Source: Haematococcus lacustris (Eukaryota > Chlorophyta > Chlorophyceae > Chlamydomonadales > Haematococcaceae). From it: a stretch of 64,000 nt of DNA. How positions within the stretch are numbered: the stretch's first letter is position 1; the number at the start of each line of letters is the position of its first letter. The position numbers and the translations under genes were made by a program. The stretch lies in the NCBI GenBank assembly GCA_030144725.1, contig JASKMD010000031.1, forward strand, positions 4,742,197 through 4,806,196, in the 5' to 3' direction. The notes below the pieces were generated by a model. The model worked only from the letters and a program-made list of their open reading frames with translations. It made no database searches and was not told the origin of the DNA. Positions 60,928 through 64,000 of this stretch are shown here, piece after piece.

Positions 60928-61053
60928 CTCTGCTGCTGCTGCTGCCCCCCTGCTGCTGCTGCTGCCCCCCTGCCCCTGCTGCTGCTGCTGCCCCCCTGCT
61001 GCTGCTGCTGCCCCCCTGCTGCTGCTGCTGCTGCTGCCCCCCCTGCTGCTGCC
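60625..61053. repeat. CTG/CAG triplet-repeat tract with CCCCC interruptions
   Basis: Long runs of GCT (the longest about 60700-60750 and 60845-60925) are broken at regular places by CCCCCCTGCTG and CCCTGCCCCTG. A segment containing these interruptions is itself duplicated (60750-60840 versus 60925-61015). It runs directly into the palindromic satellite. Confidence 0.95.
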
Positions 61054-61790
61054 TACAGTACTGTAGAGGTCCACAGTACTGTAGAGGTCTACAGTACTGT
61101 AGAGGTCTACAGTACTGTAGAGGTCTACAGTACTGTAGAGGTCCACAGTACTGTAGAGGTCCACAGTACTGTAGAGGTCTACAGTACTGTAGAGGTCTAC
61201 AGTACTGTAGAGGTCCACAGTACTGTAGAGGTCTACAGTACTGTAGAGGTCTACAGTACTGTAGAGGTCTACAGTACTGTAGAGGTCCACAGTACTGTAG
61301 AGGTCCACAGTACTGTAGAGGTCTACAGTACTGTAGAGGTCTACAGTACTGTAGAGGTCCACAGTACTGTAGAGGTCTACAGTACTGTAGAGGTCTACAG
61401 TACTGTAGAGGTCCACAGTACTGTAGAGGTCCACAGTACTGTAGAGGTCTACAGTACTGTAGAGGTCTACAGTACTGTAGAGGTCTACAGTACTGTAGAG
61501 GTCTACAGTACTGTAGAGGTCTACAGTACTGTAGAGGTCTACAGTACTGTAGAGGTCTACAGTACTGTAGAGGTCTACAGTACTGTAGAGGTCAACAGTA
61601 CTGTAGAGGTCTACAGTACTGTAGAGGTCCACAGTACTGTAGAGGTCCACAGTACTGTAGAGGTCTACAGTACTGTAGAGGTCTACAGTACTGTAGAGGT
61701 CCACAGTACTGTAGAGGTCCACAGTACTGCAGAGGTCTACAATACTGTAGGTGTCTACAGTACTGTAGAGGTCTACAGTACTGTAGGTGC
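61054..61790. repeat. 18-bp palindromic satellite, array 2
   Basis: The monomer is CTACAGTACTGTAGAGGT, with a variant CCACAGTACTGTAGAGGT that loses the outermost pair. Variants follow a partial order: the eight-monomer pattern T T T C C T T C (third base of CTACAG shown as T or C) appears twice in succession, i.e. a 144-bp higher-order unit. About 40 monomers. Confidence 0.98.
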
Positions 61791-62471
61791 CTTCCCCCCA
61801 TGCATCCTTAACCCCCATGCCCCCTTCGCCCCCATGCAGGAACATCTCAATGTAGCCCAAGCTCGTTTGCTATCCCGACAGTGCTATGCAAATGCGCTGA
61901 CAACAAAGCGTGCCTATGTTGCCCAGCCCAGCCCAGCCCTGCCCAGCCCTACTCAGCCTCTAGGATTCGTTACCGACCCTGAGCCTAGCCCATGTGTTAG
62001 GAACACAAGTGGTGATGTAATGATGTAGGCTAAGAGTCATGATGTAATGATGTGAGGTTATATGTAATGATGGATGGTTGATGGCCAACCGCAAACAACT
62101 TTTGGGGCAATCTCTGCCGCACTCGATATTACACGGGAGGGTGCGGTGCAGGAGGTTGTTGTGATTGCGGGGCATCATCAACATCCACAGCTTTGCGGGA
62201 GCTTGCAAGCCGAGCTACCCAGTACAACCGACAGAACGGACCTAGCTTGCGATAGAGACGGGCCCCGGCCTTAGACCTTACACGTATGTATGTAGCTCCC
62301 TATGGCGACCTTATTGCGTGGACACAACTTTCGGCACAAATATCCATATCGAGCTTGCGGGCCTACGCTTCGACGCCTCTCACTAGTTATAGCACGCCGA
62401 AGCTGACGGTGCAATCGCGGTAGCAAATGGTGGTTTGAATGTGGAGAACAGAGACCTTGTCAAATCTGACC
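61791..62471. other. No recognisable gene
   Basis: A short plus-strand frame near 61834 (LNVAQARLLSRQCYANALTT) resembles protein but has no recognised family. Short repeats of TGATGTAATGATGT lie at 62010-62065. Confidence 0.35.
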
Positions 62472-62560
62472 TACAGTACTGTGGACCTCTACAGTACTGT
62501 AGACATCTACAGTACTGTAGACATTTACAGTACTGTAGATGTCTACAGTACTGTAGGTGG
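62472..62560. repeat. 18-bp palindromic satellite, array 3
   Basis: Five monomers of the CTACAGTACTGTAG family with mixed spacers (ACCT, ACAT, ATGT), isolated from the larger arrays. Confidence 0.95.
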
Positions 62561-62723
62561 CTACACTCCAACTGCTCACATACTCAAAATTTCAACAAGC
62601 GTCAAGTGGCGTTGGAGTCGCAAGGACAATCCGAGGCGAACCGCATCAAAAAACTACCCCCCTAGGATGACGAATATCCGCACTAATTTGCCTGTGGCCA
62701 CCCGTTGCTGTTGCTGCCCCCTT

Positions 62724-62962
62724 CACTCCTACAAATTAGTCCCTGCATTCTTCCCTGCACTTTTGGCCAACCTTGTCCGATCGGGCTGAAATTTTGATAG
62801 ATGGTGTTTTGCAGAAAATAAAACATATTGTTTTTTGAGAAATATTTTAAAAAAACGATATGTTTTATTTTCTGCAAAACACCATCTGTCAAAATTGCAG
62901 CCCGATCGGACAAGGTTGGCCAAAGGTGCAGGGAAGAATGCAGGGACTAATTTGTAGGAGTG
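62724..62962. mobile_element. 239-bp fold-back element (MITE-like)
   Basis: The left arm begins CACTCCTACAAATTAGTCCC and the right arm is its reverse complement. Pairing runs for roughly 105 bases per arm with very few mismatches (for example GATAGATGG against CCATCTGTC). A short loop around TTTTTTGAGAAATATTTT lies at the centre. It is AT-rich, unlike its surroundings. No coding capacity and no clear target duplication. Confidence 0.9.
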
Positions 62963-63006
62963 TTGCACCACCCTGGCCCTTACTCAGGCGCCGCTGCCCC
63001 CCCTAC

Positions 63007-63170
63007 ACCAGCAGGGCAGGACCCTACACCAGCAGGGCAGGACAGCGGTGCATCACCATTGCAGGCCGGCAGGACCCTGACCTGTTTGGGATGTGAGGTT
63101 GAGTAGAGTTGATGGTATACCTGTTTGGGATGTGAGGTTGAGTAGAGTTGATGGTAATGTTGGTGTAACA
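63007..63170. repeat. Short local tandem duplications
   Basis: CTACACCAGCAGGGCAGGAC occurs twice in a row (63003-63040). A 38-40 base unit containing CCTGTTTGGGATGTGAGG then GTTGAGTAGAGTTGATGG occurs twice (63080-63155). 63171-63550 shows nothing recognisable. Confidence 0.85.
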
Positions 63171-63702
63171 ATTGTAACAATACCTGGTGTGGCAGAGACG
63201 TAATCAGTCGGTTCAAGTATATCAGTCCGGTCTATCTGAGACGGTTTTACTTTGTACACCACCTCGCAGCCCGATGCGAGATGCGAGCCGCCCGGTTAAC
63301 GAACATAACCGCCGGCCCTCGCGCTAGCGCTGTTGTAGACCGTACCTACTAGCCCCCGCTTTAGAAGCAACGCCGCATCCATCTGCAGTAACCTTGCCAC
63401 CTGGACACTTGGCAAGGGTTGGTGGGCGCCCTGGCCGTGCAGGCCCTTTGATGCAGTAGGCATATCGGGAAGGCTCGCTGACCACGGCTGTGTAAGCGCG
63501 GCATCAAATTGCTCACGGTACATTTCGCCAAAGAGACCTTGTGGGACCTGACTAGAAACCTAGAAATAGAATTCTAGGTTGGCCGGTCGCTCCTTACTCA
63601 CAACGCCTTGTACACCCCTGACTAACGATTTGTACTGCGTCTGCGTATTCCACCCTCTCAAACCAAGCTTGGGCGGGGGCGCATTCCCATAGGCACGCAG
63701 TA

Positions 63703-63782
63703 GCAAAACTCAGTGAGTGCCTGGCGAACTCAGTGAGTGCCTGGCAAACTCAGCACGAACTCAGTGAGTGCCTGGCGAAGGA
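63703..63782. repeat. CTCAGTGAGTGCCTGGC tandem repeat
   Basis: Three full units and one partial unit of AACTCAGTGAGTGCCTGGCG (a G/A variant at the end). Confidence 0.85.
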
Positions 63783-63784
63783 AG

Positions 63785-64000
63785 GAGAGAGGAACGCACC
63801 TCCCGCATAACCCTGCGCGTTCAATGCAATGTCCAGTCATTAATAGCCCAACGATGGTCCTGCACCAATGAAAGGCTCGCGCAATGAGCCTGGCGGGCTG
63901 AAATGAGATTGTACTTCCAGCTCGATGCCAGGCGCAGTTCGCACCTTGGTGCCGCTACTCACCACTAGAACAATCGACAGGGAGCAGCTGAGGTGTGTCC
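63785..64000 (+). repeat. Dispersed repeat, partial copy running off the window
   Basis: A diverged copy of 10535-10780 (shared GAGGAACGCACCTCCC, ATAACCCTGCGCGTT, CAATGAAAGGCTCGCG and GAGCAGCTGAGGTGTGTCC). It continues past the right edge. Confidence 0.85.

Noticed and set aside
57441..61790. CRISPR-like arrays
   Set aside because: The regular repeats have 4-base constant spacers rather than unique spacers, there are no cas genes, and the context is eukaryotic.
60577..61860. Long minus-strand frame of YSTVDL repeats joined to poly-Ser
   Set aside because: It is the translation of the 18-bp satellite and the CTG/CAG tract; 18 is a multiple of three, so frames stay open by chance.

Overview
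The window looks like nuclear DNA of a chlamydomonadalean (volvocine-type) green alga, possibly Haematococcus-like. The evidence is GC-rich, intron-dense genes with GT-AG introns and one GC-AG intron, TGTAA polyadenylation signals, a P3A plasma-membrane proton ATPase of about 1,093 residues, L1-type LINEs, TnpB/Fanzor-type remnants and very heavy satellite content. A 500-base gap of Ns lies at 5031-5530. The species is an inference.

Layout. 0-5 kb: microsatellites, fold-back elements, a Fanzor 3' tail and two exon-like pieces of an unrecognised minus-strand gene. 5.5-27.5 kb: two near-identical copies, offset by 14,303 bases, of a unit. Each unit carries a minus-strand gene for a histidine-rich repeat protein with an N-terminal signal-like segment, an intergenic stretch, and a 1.5-kb terminal-inverted-repeat (TIR) element. 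Between the copies sits a 9.2-kb L1-type LINE on the minus strand (ORF1, endonuclease, reverse transcriptase, zinc-knuckle tail). The first copy of the histidine-rich gene reads on into a 2A-like (StopGo) motif and then into the gap.

28.3-46.7 kb: two complete 18-exon H+-ATPase genes in inverted orientation. Their arms are about 5.3 kb and almost identical, and the 7.5-kb spacer holds LINE debris, a coiled-coil ORF, a Fanzor 3' tail and a 2.5-kb satellite of 12-bp GC-box units. Small scraps of the same ATPase gene lie next to the satellite (87 bp) and at 49.5 kb.

47-54.4 kb: a decayed Fanzor-like element, then a gene for a DUF1771-Smr protein. Four exons of that gene can be spliced in phase. 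It carries a second Fanzor-family fragment in intron 1 and another copy downstream of exon 4.

54.4-64 kb: mostly repeats. The most striking are arrays of an 18-bp monomer whose core CTACAGTACTGTAG is a perfect palindrome (57.1-58.3, 61.05-61.8 and 62.5 kb), a 239-bp near-perfect fold-back element, and partial copies of the 10-11 kb dispersed repeat.

The only genes likely to encode normal cellular functions are the two ATPases, the Smr-domain gene and perhaps a small gene divergent from the first ATPase. The rest is mobile or satellite DNA, and the window looks like a rearrangement-prone region. The inverted and tandem near-identical copies could also partly reflect assembly errors, so long-read confirmation matters.
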